DNA from: Nitrosomonas sp. | GTDB taxonomy: Bacteria > Pseudomonadota > Gammaproteobacteria > Burkholderiales > Nitrosomonadaceae | Reading direction: 5' to 3' | Assembly (NCBI GenBank): GCA_016721865.1 | Contig: JADKHF010000013.1 | Coordinates: 1-64,000, forward strand | Length of the DNA: 64,000 nucleotides | Shown here: positions 28,474 to 39,251 of the stretch, in pieces | Layout: each line of letters opens with the position of its first letter | Position numbering within the stretch: position 1 is the stretch's first letter | Notes under the pieces: model-generated | What the model was told of the DNA's origin: nothing | The model's database searches: none | The model's input: only the letters and a program-made list of their open reading frames with translations | Program-made: the position numbers and the translations under genes

Positions 28474-29361
28474 ATGTGGTTCAGAAACTTACAAGCTTAT
28501 CGTATTACCAGCGGAAATATAACACTGAATAGTCTCGAAGAAACACTTTCGCAGCATGCATTGCAACCCTGCATGCAAATGGAGATGCAAAGCCGCGGCT
28601 GGGTGGCGCCGCGCGAGGAACAGGAGAATTTTGTGCATGCTTATGGCCAGCAATGGCTGATTGCTTTGGGGGTGGAGAAGAAACTATTACCGGCCGGGGT
28701 GGTTAATCAGCATGCCAAAGACCGTCTGACGAAAATTGAACAGATGCAGGGTTACAAACCGGGCAAGAAACAGGTCAGAGACATCAAGGAAGCAACGATT
28801 ATCGAGTTGTTGCCGCGTGCCTTTACACAGCGTCTTAAGACATATGCCTGGATCGATGCGCTGGAAAACCGGTTGATTATTGATACGGCGAGCGCCAATA
28901 AAGCAGAGGAATTCGTTGAAGCATTGATTAAATCGGTGCATGGTCTGACGCTGGCGCCGCTGGAAACACAGATTTCGCCTTCTTCCGCAATGACGCGCTG
29001 GCTGTCTGGCGATGATCTGCCCTCGATCTTCACGATCGATCGTGATTGTGAACTGCAAGGTATGAGCGATGAAAAAGCCACCGTCAAGTATACCCATCAT
29101 GTGCTGGATGCCGAAGAAACAATCCGGCATATTCGAGCGGGCAAGAAAGTGATCAAGCTCGCGATGACCTGGAACAGTAAAATCTCGTTTGTTTTGCATG
29201 ACAATCTTCAGCTTCGGCGCATTGCGCCGCAGGATATTCTGAAAGAGCCCGCCGAAAGTACTGAAGAATTATTTTCCAGTGATTTCGCCATCATGACGGG
29301 TGAGTTGAGCCAGCTCATCACCGACGTCATCGATGCGTTGGGTGGCGAAGATCACGGTTAA
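28474..29361 (+). CDS. rdgC: Recombination-associated protein RdgC
   Basis: DNA-binding ring protein that restrains RecA. MWFRNLQAYRI is the hallmark start; SRGWVAPR, YKPGKKQVRDIKEATIIELLPRA and TRWLSGDDLP are conserved blocks. Length 295, normal. Transcribed away from the DUF2007 gene from a 44-base spacer. Confidence 0.93.
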   Translation: MWFRNLQAYRITSGNITLNSLEETLSQHALQPCMQMEMQSRGWVAPREEQENFVHAYGQQWLIALGVEKKLLPAGVVNQHAKDRLTKIEQMQGYKPGKKQVRDIKEATIIELLPRAFTQRLKTYAWIDALENRLIIDTASANKAEEFVEALIKSVHGLTLAPLETQISPSSAMTRWLSGDDLPSIFTIDRDCELQGMSDEKATVKYTHHVLDAEETIRHIRAGKKVIKLAMTWNSKISFVLHDNLQLRRIAPQDILKEPAESTEELFSSDFAIMTGELSQLITDVIDALGGEDHG

Positions 29362-29371
29362 ACCGCCCGGT

Positions 29372-30055
29372 TTAATGTTTTCCGGATTTGGATTGATCCT
29401 TGATTCCAGACAGCACGCCGTTTGCAGACTTGCTTACAAAGTCAGCGGTCTTTTGTGCCAAACTGGTACCGATTTCCACTTGAGAATGTCCAACCGAAGC
29501 GATCTGCTGCGCAAAAGTAGCTAAAGTTTCCTTCAGCTGCGAGCCCACGTTAGTGCCGGTATTTTTGGCATGGTGGCTCAGATCGAGCAGCACATCGGCA
29601 ATCAGCCCTTGCGCTGCGGTGGCGGTGTGGTGCAGCGTTTCCAGGAACAGGCTTTCCAGACTTTCCAGATCAGAACGGGTGCGCGCCAATTCTGTATCGG
29701 AGAATTTTTTTGCCTGCCCTGCCGCTTCTTCAATGGCGAGTTTGGAAGCTTCGGCAAATCTTGCCAGCGCTGAGTCAAGTCCTGCGACTGCTTCAGTGAT
29801 TTGTGATTTTGCAGCATGAGTCTGATTGGCCGCCTGCTGCAATTGTTGCGTAGCACCGTCATGAGCGCCTTGCATGACGGCAGTGATAATCCGCCGTATG
29901 GATTCCAGGTCAATACGTTGCGCATCCATTGCCTTCAGTGTTAAACGGTGTACGGTTTCTTGAATATGCGAGCCATTGGCTACCGCCTCACGAATTTCAG
30001 CTTCTAACGCATCAATATCACTGTTGTTAGGCTTTCTGGTGTTTTCATTTTGCAT
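29372..30055 (-). CDS. Helical protein of unknown function, phasin-like (DUF6781 type)
   Basis: About 227 residues, almost entirely amphipathic helix with many Ala, Gln and Ser and no cysteine. Segments such as AANQTHAAKSQITEAVAGLD and the C-terminal repeat of DFVSKSANGVLSGI resemble phasins, which coat polyhydroxyalkanoate granules, but no PHA genes lie near. ATG 30055 follows AGGG and is preferred to 30085. Function unproven. Confidence 0.6.
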   Translation of the reverse strand: MQNENTRKPNNSDIDALEAEIREAVANGSHIQETVHRLTLKAMDAQRIDLESIRRIITAVMQGAHDGATQQLQQAANQTHAAKSQITEAVAGLDSALARFAEASKLAIEEAAGQAKKFSDTELARTRSDLESLESLFLETLHHTATAAQGLIADVLLDLSHHAKNTGTNVGSQLKETLATFAQQIASVGHSQVEIGTSLAQKTADFVSKSANGVLSGIKDQSKSGKH

Positions 30056-30100
30056 GATGATGAACCCTGTAAAGTAAAAAAACATGTTTCTTTTTTATTT

Positions 30101-31355
30101 TCATCCGGCACTACTGCCATCGGTATTCTGATAGTTTTCCAGCACTGCCACCAGAGTACGTCCCACAGCGAGTCCGGAGCCGTTTAATGTATGCAGCAGC
30201 ATGGGTTTCCCCTTCTCATTTCGAAAGCGTGCCTGCATGCGCCGTGCCTGGAATGCTTCACAGTTGCTGCATGAGGAGATTTCCCGGTAGGTATTTTGTG
30301 CCGGTAGCCAGACTTCAATATCGTATGTTTTCGCCGCCGAAAAGCCCATGTCACCAGTGCATAATGTCATGACCCGGTACGGAAGTGACAATTTTTGTAA
30401 AATCTTTTCTGCATGACCGACCAGTTGTTCCAAAGCTTCATAGGATTGATCGGGGTGAACAATATGCACCAGTTCGACCTTGTCGAATTGATGCTGGCGG
30501 ATTAGACCGCGTGTATCCCTGCCATAGCTGCCCGCCTCGGAACGGAAACACGGCGTATGTGCAACATATTTCAGTGGCAAAGATTGCAGCGGTACGATTT
30601 CATCACGAACCATATTGGTAATGGGTACCTCCGCAGTTGGGATGAGATGAAACTCAGGTGAGCTGGCTTCAGTGGAATGATCAGTACCGCCGGTGTTGAT
30701 AGCAAACAAATCCTGCTCGAACTTGGGTAATTGCCCTGTGCCGCGCAAACTATCACGGTTTACCAGATAGGGCACGTACGCTTCCATGTAACCGTGTTCC
30801 TGCGTATGGATATCCAGCATGAATTGAGCGAGGGCGCGGTGTAAACGCGCAAGCCCGCCTTTCATCAGGCTGAATCGTGCACCACTGAGTTTGGCGGCCG
30901 TTTCAAAATCCAATAACCCTAGCCCTTCACCGATACTGACATGATCTCTGATCTCAAAGTCAAATTGCCGCGGCTCACCCCAATGGCGAATTTGTACATT
31001 GTGCTCTTCATTTTTTCCTTCTGGTACGCTGGTATGGGGCAGATTAGGGACTTCGAGCAATATTTTCTGCAAGCTGTTCTGAATCTGCTCCAGTTGCGTC
31101 TCGGCTTGCTTCAGTGCGTCTCCCAGATGCGCCACTTCGGCCATAATGGCCGAAACATCTTCCCCTTTGCTTTTGGCATGACCTATTTTTTGATGCCGCA
31201 TTGCGCTGTGCTTGCAGTTCCTGAGTTTGGGTCTGAATGGTTTTGCGTTCCGCTTCTAAAGCATTAAACGCTTCGGTAGGAAAGGCATAACCTCTTTTGG
31301 CAAGCTGCCGGGTGACAGTATCCAGATCAGTCCGTAGTTGTTGAATCTCTAACAT
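30101..31355 (-). CDS. serS: Seryl-tRNA synthetase, frameshifted
   Basis: Class II synthetase that charges tRNA-Ser and tRNA-Sec. The N-terminal coiled coil starts LDTVTRQLAKRGY. The break near 31195 lies in an A6 run; one more A restores AASKKIGHAKSKGEDV. Motif 2 is FRSEAGSYGRDTRGLIRQHQ and motif 3 GSGLAVGRTLVAVLEN. Near 30115 the usual C-terminal segment (after ENYQNTDGS) is replaced by SAG-stop; another frame gives VVPDE, so a second indel or a changed C-terminus is possible. An essential gene, so the breaks cannot be real unless another copy exists. Confidence 0.92.
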
Positions 31356-31445
31356 GCAAAAACTCCAAAATAGCCGATGTAGATTGAGATGATATTAGGG
31401 TGCTTTTAAAAATCTAACCGCCGTGTTACAACAAAATTCAGATTT

Positions 31446-32774
31446 TTATATTTTATGCTTGGCTTGCCTATCCAGTCTGCGCAAATAAGTCAGTTTTTCC
31501 TGTATTTTCTGCTCCAATCCATAAGCCGTTGGTTGATAAAAACTGACTTCCGGCATTTCATCCGGGAAGTAATTTTCTCCAGCCGCATAGGCTTCCGGGC
31601 AATCATGCGCATAGCGGTAAGCATTTCCATAGCCGATTTCTTTCATCAGTTGGGTTGGCGCATTACGCAGATGGATGGGGACACGACGTGATTTGTCATG
31701 GGCAACAAAGGAACGTGCTTTATTGTAGGCCAGATAGGCCGCGTTACTTTTGGGTGCGCAAGCGAGATACAAAGCTGCTTGCGCCAATGCCAGTTCACCT
31801 TCCGGGCTGCCCAGGCGCTCATAAGTCTCACAAGCATCCAACACCAGACGCAGAGCGCGAGGATCTGCCAGGCCGATATCTTCGGTTGCCATGCGAATCA
31901 AACGCCGTCCGATATAGCGCGCATCGGTTCCGCAATCCAGCATACGGCATAGCCAGTAGAGCGCAGCATCTGGCGAGGATCCGCGGATGGATTTGTGCAA
32001 GGCGGATATCTGGTCATAAAAGGCATCGCCGTCTTTGTCAAAGTTACGCGCATTGCGTGACAATGCATCGAGGACAGTATCTTTGCTGATATGTGATATG
32101 CCTTTGGTCTCACCAGCCGTGTTGATTTGTTCCAGCAAATTAAGCAAGCGTCGCGCATCACCATCGGAGAATTCGATCAATAGATGTCGCGCTTCGTCCG
32201 AGAACAGCAGATTAACTGACGCCAGATTTTGTGCACGTTCAAAGAGCTGAGACAATTCCTGTTCGGACAAGGCAGTGAGAACATAAACCTGGGCACGTGA
32301 CAGCAGCGCATTGTTGACTTCAAACGAGGGATTCTCGGTAGTGGCACCGACAAAAGTGATCAGACCTTGTTCAACGTACGGCAAGAATGCATCTTGTTGT
32401 GATTTGTTAAAACGATGTACTTCGTCGACGAAAAGAATGGTATGCCGCCCGTTTTGTTGTAATACGCGTTGGGCTTGTTCAATCGCATTCCGGATATCCT
32501 TTATTCCTGATAGAACAGCAGACAAGGCAATGAATTCGCTGTTGAACTCAGTTGACATGATGCGGGCCAGCGTGGTTTTTCCTGTTCCCGGCGGACCCCA
32601 TAAAATCATCGAATGCGGTTTTCCCGATTCAAAAGACAGACGCAGCGGCTTTCCAGCAGCGAGCAGGTGGCTTTGCCCGATAACGTCGCTCAGATGCTTG
32701 GGACGTAACTGTTCGGCGAGTGGTACCCTGGGTTTGTTGTGTGAAAACAGATCGGTATCACTCACTGATGACAT
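31446..32774 (-). CDS. rarA: Replication-associated recombination protein RarA (MgsA)
   Basis: AAA+ ATPase related to clamp loaders, acting at stalled forks. Walker A WGPPGTGKTTLAR, Walker B ILFVDEVHRFNKSQQDAF, sensor 1 GATTENPSFEVN and the C-terminal tetramerisation region (RKARSFVAHD-type segment, VPIHLRNAPTQLMKE) are complete. The ATG at 32774 gives MSSVSDTDLF and overlaps the 3' end of lolA by 17 bases; the longer open frame to 32867 is lolA sequence in another frame. Length 442. Confidence 0.92.
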   Translation of the reverse strand: MSSVSDTDLFSHNKPRVPLAEQLRPKHLSDVIGQSHLLAAGKPLRLSFESGKPHSMILWGPPGTGKTTLARIMSTEFNSEFIALSAVLSGIKDIRNAIEQAQRVLQQNGRHTILFVDEVHRFNKSQQDAFLPYVEQGLITFVGATTENPSFEVNNALLSRAQVYVLTALSEQELSQLFERAQNLASVNLLFSDEARHLLIEFSDGDARRLLNLLEQINTAGETKGISHISKDTVLDALSRNARNFDKDGDAFYDQISALHKSIRGSSPDAALYWLCRMLDCGTDARYIGRRLIRMATEDIGLADPRALRLVLDACETYERLGSPEGELALAQAALYLACAPKSNAAYLAYNKARSFVAHDKSRRVPIHLRNAPTQLMKEIGYGNAYRYAHDCPEAYAAGENYFPDEMPEVSFYQPTAYGLEQKIQEKLTYLRRLDRQAKHKI

Positions 32775-33380
32775 CCGCATTTTCGGGGGTAAGGAATTTA
32801 AATAAATCAGATGGGAGTTTGGGATTTTTATCCAGATCGGAGAATGACAATATTGTAGTTTGGCCAAAGCTATCGCGTAACGCCATAATCATGAGCGCGC
32901 CTTCTGGTGAGAATCCCATTTGAATAAACTCAAAAGCGCTTTCTTTGCTTTTGGGAATGGCTTCAAGCCATTCAATCTGGTTTTGCGGCCAAGCTCAATC
33001 AACTCGAAATTATCTTCGATGGCACTGCTACCGGCAAGCAGCGCAGCCGGGCTGCTACCGATAGCAATGTTGAATTGTCGTATGGTGACCTGATTGAGGT
33101 CGCGATCGTAAAACCAAACCTGAGTGCCGTCGCCTACGATGAGTTGCTCATACGGTTTATCATACGTCCAGCGGAATTTCTCCGGGCGTTCAAATTGCAT
33201 GGTACCGTTTGATTCCTGCATGGTGCGGCCGTTCTTGTCATAGAGTGTTTGTGAAAAATTTGCGCGTACCGTACGAGTTTCCTGGATGAAAGTTTTAAAC
33301 TGTCGATGGCGGCCGCTTCAACGCATACCGGTATCAGGCTGACGAATAACAAGAAAAAAGGCACAGCTTGAACGAACCAT
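32758..33380 (-). CDS. lolA: Outer-membrane lipoprotein carrier LolA, frameshifted
   Basis: Periplasmic chaperone that takes lipoproteins from LolCDE to LolB. Three frames join: a signal peptide (FFLLFVSLIPVCVEA), then FIQETRTVRANFSQTLYDKNGR and the LolA core (GTMQFERPEKFRWTYDKPYEQ, DGTQVWFYDRDLNQVTIRQ), then EWLEAIPKSKESAFEFIQMGF to LFKFLTPENADVISE. The breaks near 33295 (A4) and 32993 (A4) and one in the leader's T run are single-base. ATG 33380 with AGGA is the likely native start; GTG 33364 opens the printed frame. Lies between ftsK and rarA, the usual order. Confidence 0.85.
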
Positions 33381-33436
33381 AATGTTCCTGTTGTGAAGTT
33401 GCCGAGGGGTGCTACGCATAACCGCCGAGAATTGGA

Positions 33437-35733
33437 TCATTCGCCGCGTGCTGGAGCCAATACTTCTCGGTTGCCATTGCTTTGCATGGATGAAACCAAA
33501 CCAGCGCGTTCCATTTCTTCGATGAGTCGTGCTGCGCGATTATAGCCGATACGCAAATTCCTTTGCACCAAAGAGATCGAAGCACGGCGGGTTTTGACGA
33601 CGATGGCGACGGCTTCGTCATACAGCGGATCCGCTTCTCCTTCTGCCGATTTTTTTAAATCAAGCGAATTACCAGCATCGCTTTCTTCGTCATCAATTTT
33701 TAGAATTTCTTCAATGTAGTTCGGTTCGCCATGTTCTTTCAGATACTCAACCACCTTATGCACTTCGTGATCAGCGACAAAAGCGCCATGAATGCGTTGC
33801 GGGTAGCCGCTGCCGGGCGGCAGATACAGCATGTCCCCTTGACCCAGTAGCGCCTCAGCACCCATTTGGTCGAGAATTGTACGTGAGTCAATCTTGCTGG
33901 ATACTTGAAAGGCAATCCGGGTCGGGATATTTGCTTTGATCAGGCCGGTAATCACATCGACTGAGGGGCGTTGCGTTGCCAATAAAAGATGTATGCCGGA
34001 AGCCCGTGCTTTTTGTGCAAGCCGGGCAATCAGATGTTCAACTTTTTTACCCGCGACCATCATCAAATCGGCTAATTCGTCAATCACCACGACAATGAGC
34101 GGTAATTCTTCCAAGTACTCCGGTGCTTCTGGCGGCGCAAATGGATTAACCACAGGTTCTTCATTTTTAGCTGCATCACGAATTTTTTGATTATAGCCCC
34201 CGAGATTGCGTACGCCCAGCGCTGACATCAGTTTGTATCGCCGTTCCATTTCGTTGACACACCAGCGTAGTGCACTGGCGGCTTCACGCATATCGGTTAC
34301 AACCGGCGTTAGCAGGTGCGGAATTCCTTCATATACGGATAATTCCAGCATTTTCGGGTCAATCAGGATCAGGCGGGTTTGATCTGGCGTGGTTTTATAG
34401 ACCAGGCTTAGGATGACTGCATTAATCGCGACTGATTTTCCTGAACCGGTAGTACCTGCTACCAGCGCATGAGGCATTTTTGCCAGATCCGATACGACCG
34501 GGCGGCCGCTGATATCTTTACCTAAGGCAATGGTCAGTGGTGAAGCTGAATCGGCATATACCTGTGAACTGAGAATTTCCTGCAGTCGTACGATTTGCCG
34601 CTTTGGATTGGGAATTTCCAGTCCCATACTGGTTTTTCCCGGAATGGTTTCGACCACCCGGATACTGGCAACGGATAATGCGCGCGCCAAATCTTTAATC
34701 AGATTGATAACCTGATTGCCTTTGACGCCGATCGCCGGTTCAATTTCATAACGTGTGATAACAGGGCCAGGAAAGGCTGCGACCACTTTGACATCTACGC
34801 CAAACTCCTTGAGTTTGCGTTCGATTAAACGCGATGTGAATTCGATAGTTTCCTTGGATAGCACTTCAAAGTCTTTTCCGGCTCATCGAGCAGGTGCAAA
34901 GGCGGTAAAGGCGAATCGGGTAAATCAGAAAACAACGAAGGCTGTCTCTCTTTGACGATACGTTGCGATTTGATAATGTTAGTAGTAGGCGGTTCAATAT
35001 GTAATAGCGGCGCACTTTCTATGCGCTTCTTTTCATTTTCAACGACTTTCTCGCGTACGTGTGATGCGATGACGCCTGCAAATTTGTCTTTTCTTGTTTC
35101 CCACAGATCTTTTATCAGTAATAAGAGATTCTCGATACTTTCACCGATCTTTTCTACAAAACGTACCCAGGATAGGCCAGAAAATTGACTAAACCCGATT
35201 GCGATGAATATTAATAATGTCAGTGTTGCACCGGTAAAACCAAGTATCTGAGAAAGGTGATGGCTGATTGTACTGCCCAGCATACCGCCCGGCACCAGCG
35301 GTAGCGAAATACCGATGGTGTAAAATCTCAATGATTCCAATCCGCTGCTGGCTGACAGCAGCAGTAAGAAACCTCCCGCTGAGAGTAACAGGGAGTGTCG
35401 GTCAAAAATTCCGGCGGTATCAATGCGATGGTAGCTCCAGGTAACGGCTGAGAGAAAGAAAGCAACCCACCACCATGCGGATGCACCAAACAGGTACAGC
35501 AGAAAATCAGCCAGCCAGGCGCCAACGTGTCCGCCCGCATTCTGAGTTTGATTGAAATCGCCGCTATGTGACCAACCTGCATCACCGCGATCATAAGTAA
35601 AAAATATCAATATGAGATAAAGTGCAGCGCCTACGAGGATCAACCAACCGGATTCACGCAATAATCGGGCTACTCTGGGTGAGAAGGAATGGCTGCTTGA
35701 TTTCTTGGCCATTGGTTTGTTCATTAAACTCAT
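33437..35733 (-). CDS. ftsK: DNA translocase FtsK, one frameshift
   Basis: Septum-anchored DNA pump that clears chromosomes and activates XerCD. Four membrane spans in the first ~180 residues (LILVGAALYLILIFFTY and others), a short linker, then after an A4-run break near 34865 the motor: Walker A VAGTTGSGKSVAINA, Walker B LPLIVVVIDELADLMM, and the C-terminal gamma winged helix (ISLVQRNLRIGYNRAARLIEEME) that reads KOPS sites. Adding one base reads EKDFEVLSKETIEF. Repaired length about 765. Three in-frame ATGs at 35733, 35724 and 35712 are possible starts. Confidence 0.92.
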
Positions 35734-35930
35734 GGGTATCTCAGGAACGAAAGGTTTTGTCTGACTGATACACTGAATTATATAAGAGAATTTGAAATAA
35801 TTTCTCTAATGCATCAGTAAATGCATTTTACTGTTGAAACTTGAGGTGTTTGAGTAGAGTTGATCGATGTGCTGTCTGTCTCGATTTTGACTCGAAGTGG
35901 AATTCTTTGAGAAAAAATCTAAAAACTGAA

Positions 35931-36872
35931 TCAACTGCCAGCGCGTGATCGAGATAAAATGGCAGCCACGTTGGTTTTATCTTTATTGACAACTTCAGGC
36001 ACAGTTGCAACAAAATTCCCTCCGTTACTTTTTGAAATAAATAACGCGTCTTCGGCTCGTTTGCATAAATTTATTCTTTTATCAGCTTCGGTCAGCGTAG
36101 CGATACCGATACTTATTGTGATTTTGTTTTCTGTGTTCATAGCTATCTTAGCAGAAACTTTTTTGCGAATGGCTTCACATACTTCCTTCGCTTCGACTAA
36201 TCCTGTTTCAGGAAACAAAATAGCGAATACATTAATGTCTATGCGGTAGAAAAGATCTGATGTTCTGATATTGGCTTTTATCTCTTGAGGAATTGTTTTT
36301 ATGGAATCATTTTTGTTTCTAAAATAATAGTTATCACTAAATAGCTTATAAAGATCAATGTCAACTATAGCAACTGATAGATTTCGATGATATCGTTTGC
36401 ATCTTAGTATTTCGGTGTCTAATTCAGCTTCAAAGGCTTGTCTATTCTTATATCCGGTAAATGGGTCAATCAGTACCTGAGAAATTAGGTTGGATATGTC
36501 AATATTTGCTTTTTTGATCTTGATGACCAAAATTGCAGAGCAAATAATCAATAATAAGGTAATTCCACGATTAAACAGAATAATACTTGTACTCACCGGC
36601 TCGCCAATACTTGGCGATAGAAAGTAACCAGTTATTGCAAATATAATTCCTAATGCAGCAATCAGGTAGGTAAATTGAATTCCACTCACCCACAGGCTTG
36701 CAAATACGACTAATACATAAGGTGTGCCGGCAGCAACACCGAGTGGAAGATGTAAGTCAATTGCAAAAATAGAGAACGTCGCAGCTAAGATAATTAAACT
36801 GTTAGCCTGAATTTTGCATTCCCTGAAAAAGAGCTTAAAAGTTGCGGCTGATGAGAAATTTTGGCTTGGCAT
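35931..36872 (-). CDS. Membrane protein with degenerate GGDEF domain
   Basis: A 313-residue protein with five to six N-terminal membrane spans (about 25-140) and a C-terminal GGDEF-like domain. The domain start DPFTGYKNRQAFEAEL and the end ITISIGIATLTEADKRIN..KRAEDALFISKSNG are standard, but the signature loop reads YRIDINVFAILFPE, lacking the GG(D/E)EF residues. It is unlikely to make c-di-GMP and may act as a binding or partner domain. Confidence 0.78.
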   Translation of the reverse strand: MPSQNFSSAATFKLFFRECKIQANSLIILAATFSIFAIDLHLPLGVAAGTPYVLVVFASLWVSGIQFTYLIAALGIIFAITGYFLSPSIGEPVSTSIILFNRGITLLLIICSAILVIKIKKANIDISNLISQVLIDPFTGYKNRQAFEAELDTEILRCKRYHRNLSVAIVDIDLYKLFSDNYYFRNKNDSIKTIPQEIKANIRTSDLFYRIDINVFAILFPETGLVEAKEVCEAIRKKVSAKIAMNTENKITISIGIATLTEADKRINLCKRAEDALFISKSNGGNFVATVPEVVNKDKTNVAAILSRSRAGS

Positions 36873-37034
36873 CTGTTTGGATGAAGATCTGTATGAAAGT
36901 GTGGTTTGTGTTTATATTTTACGGAGTATGCAACCCAATCTTTAGATGCAAATCAGTACATCGGCAAAGTTATAACAATCTGTTCATTATATACATTGTT
37001 TCCTGAAAGCAAAGTTTTAAATTCTGTGCATTGA

Positions 37035-37508
37035 TTAGGTGGAAAGATGAGATTTAATGACAATGCCTGAAAGGGAGGAATTTTTACTAACGCTAATTTT
37101 CTTTTTTAATGATTCGGTCCCGGCCAACCGATCATGCAGAAACTGACGGTCGCGATCAAATAGCGCCCAGATGATTCCGGCGCCAAAAAGGAAAATTCCT
37201 ATCAATGCAAACACATAACGTGTAAGAGCCTGTTTTTTTGTTACGCTGCTGCCATCTGCAGTGACAAGACGCATCTTCCAAGTTTGCATGGCCAGTGTTT
37301 GTCCGCCATGTGTCCAGAACCAGGTAAAATAGTATCCCATAATAACAAGCAGATAGAACTGAAACAGGGGCCTGAAATATGAGGCTTGTGTATCACTGAA
37401 TATGAGGTGGAAAATAAAACTCGCGAGAAATAAAACGGCCAATAAAAGAAGAAACTCATAAATCATGCAGATTATTCGCCGCCAGAAACCGGGTGTTGAG
37501 TTGATCAT
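37035..37508 (-). CDS. RDD family membrane protein
   Basis: A 157-residue protein with three membrane spans. The RDD features are GFWRRIICMIYEFLLL at the N-terminus, GQTLAMQTWKMRLV in the middle and DRDRQFLHDRLAGT near the end. Family function is not settled (possibly ion transport). It diverges from the tonB operon across 290 bases. Confidence 0.8.
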   Translation of the reverse strand: MINSTPGFWRRIICMIYEFLLLLAVLFLASFIFHLIFSDTQASYFRPLFQFYLLVIMGYYFTWFWTHGGQTLAMQTWKMRLVTADGSSVTKKQALTRYVFALIGIFLFGAGIIWALFDRDRQFLHDRLAGTESLKKKISVSKNSSLSGIVIKSHLST

Positions 37509-37625
37509 ATTTGACTCGGATCGATAAAAGTGATGACGTTGTGGACGTGATGCTCAAATAGGAATCGCTAAGGAATTTACGGAATTAAGTGCGCCAGAAA
37601 TAATTCAGTATAGGCCTCTGTGATT

Positions 37626-37644
37626 GATAATTATTATCGTTTGC
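37626..37644 (+). promoter_or_regulatory. Fur-box-like site upstream of tonB
   Basis: GATAATTATTATCGTTTGC matches the classical 19-base Fur consensus (GATAATGATAATCATTATC) at most positions of its left half. It lies about 155 bases before the tonB start and would allow iron repression of tonB-exbB-exbD. Confidence 0.5.
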
Positions 37645-37798
37645 GTTACTATATCAAGCTGAAAAGAAAAAGCTGAATTTATAAGAATAGTATAACAAGA
37701 TATGGTGACTGTATTCATAAACGAAAAAAAATCACTGATATCTACCTGTTTTGGATCAAGTAAGTAAGCAATTTGTCTGGATTTGTTATTCTGTAATG

Positions 37799-38494
37799 CA
37801 ATCATTATCTCGGAAAAATATTGAGTACTTAGGGTCGCAGCAACGTTTGATCTCATTACCCGGATTCTTGTTTGTACTCATAGTGCATGCGGCATTATTT
37901 TATTTTCTATGGAATCAGCGTTTAATTCCACCACCTGAACGGGTGGTTACATTGTTTGCCGAATTGATTGCATCATCACCGCCACCCACTACTGCACCTA
38001 AAGCCTTGCCAGAACCTGCGCCCGTTAAACTTCAGCCGGCCAAAAAACCTGTGGTTAAGCCAAAACAAGAACGCCTAGTAACAAAATCGCCGGTGGCATC
38101 TGAGCAGAAGCAGGTTGAATCTTTACCAGAGCCAGTGGTGGAGCAAGAAAAAGAATCCAAACCTGTGGTTGAGGCGCCGCCAACACAAATGCAAACAGGG
38201 CCAGTCACGTTGTCTTCGGAATTGTCTGTTTCCTGTCCTAAATTGACTGCACCCGATTATCCTGCTATCTCGCGGCGCATGGGCGAAGAGGGTAAATTGG
38301 TTCTGCGTGTCGAGCTGGATGAAAATGGGCATATCGATGATGCAAAAGTTATTAATAGCAGTGGTTATGAACGTCTTGATGCAGCTGCGTTAACCGCAGT
38401 AAAGAGCTGGCAATGTAATCCCTCGCTGCGTAATGGCCAGCCGGTTCGGGCGGTTGCCTTACAACCCTTCAATTTTGTACTTCAAGGAAATTAA
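37799..38494 (+). CDS. tonB: Energy transducer TonB
   Basis: Couples the proton motive force from ExbBD to outer-membrane receptors. One N-terminal membrane anchor (LPGFLFVLIVHAALFYFLW), a Pro/Lys/Glu-rich periplasm-spanning linker (EPAPVKLQPAKKPVVKPK) and a C-terminal TonB domain (CPKLTAPDYPAISRRMGEEG, LRVELDENGHIDDAKV, AALTAVKSWQCNP). I choose ATG 37799; the frame is open to 37751. It is followed by exbB after three bases and exbD. Confidence 0.9.
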   Translation, partial: QSLSRKNIEYLGSQQRLISLPGFLFVLIVHAALFYFLWNQRLIPPPERVVTLFAELIASSPPPTTAPKALPEPAPVKLQPAKKPVVKPKQERLVTKSPVASEQKQVESLPEPVVEQEKESKPVVEAPPTQMQTGPVTLSSELSVSCPKLTAPDYPAISRRMGEEGKLVLRVELDENGHIDDAKVINSSGYERLDAAALTAVKSWQCNPSLRNGQPVRAVALQPFNFVLQGN

Positions 38495-38497
38495 TCA

Positions 38498-39223
38498 ATG
38501 GAAAAAGGACTCGGTTTTTCTAACTTTCTCGCCCAAATCGATGGTGTTGGTATCAGTGTGCTGGTATTACTGCTGTCACTTTCAGTTGCGAGTTGGTACC
38601 TGATCATCACAAAAAGTATCGCTAATCTTATCGCTAAACGTCGCGCCGAAGCTTTCCTGAAACATTTCTGGCGTTTCGATTCCCTGCAGGCGGTTAATGT
38701 TGAGTTTAAGAATGCCGCGCCGAATAATGCTTTTGCAGAGCTTGCCAAGTTGGGTATTGATGCGGCGGCTGATTCCAAGATCCACAGTTCACATAAATTG
38801 GCTGCCGCAGGTGGTACCAGTGAGTTTCTTACGCGTGCTTTGCGTAATGGTATTGATCAGGAAGCTACTCGTGTTGAAAATGGCTTGACCCTCATCGCGT
38901 CAGCAGGTTCGGCAGCGCCTTATATTGGTTTATTTGGAACCGTATGGGGTATCTATCATGCATTGATCCAAATTGGATTGTCAGGTCAGGGCACATTGGA
39001 TAAAGTGGCCGGACCTGTTGGTGAAGCATTGATCATGACAGCATTGGGATTGGCGGTAGCCATACCAGCTGTACTTGCCTATAACGCTTTCGTGCGCCGT
39101 AATCGTATCTGGCTTGCGCGGTTGGAAGCTTTTGCGCATGATTTGTTTACACTGATTACTGTGGGGGATAACAATGATGCACCTGCTTCCTCGCAGCAAT
39201 CATCACCGGCGGATGCCATATAG
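38498..39223 (+). CDS. exbB: Biopolymer transport protein ExbB
   Basis: Inner-membrane proton-channel subunit of the TonB motor (MotA/TolQ family). Three membrane spans near residues 17-37, 125-150 and 165-190, with the family core GLTLIASAGSAAPYIGLFGTVWGI. AAGGAAATTAATC precedes the ATG, and the gene starts three bases after tonB. Confidence 0.92.
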   Translation: MEKGLGFSNFLAQIDGVGISVLVLLLSLSVASWYLIITKSIANLIAKRRAEAFLKHFWRFDSLQAVNVEFKNAAPNNAFAELAKLGIDAAADSKIHSSHKLAAAGGTSEFLTRALRNGIDQEATRVENGLTLIASAGSAAPYIGLFGTVWGIYHALIQIGLSGQGTLDKVAGPVGEALIMTALGLAVAIPAVLAYNAFVRRNRIWLARLEAFAHDLFTLITVGDNNDAPASSQQSSPADAI

Positions 39224-39251
39224 TGACCGATGTCGCTATTGAAAGGGGGCA

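Noticed and set aside
32775..32867. Longer N-terminus for RarA
   Set aside because: The extra 31 codons are the 3' end of lolA read in another frame; the conserved protein starts at MSSVSDTDLF.
35828..36013. 61-codon frame downstream of the GGDEF-like gene
   Set aside because: It overlaps the end of the GGDEF-like gene in another frame and shows no coding signature.
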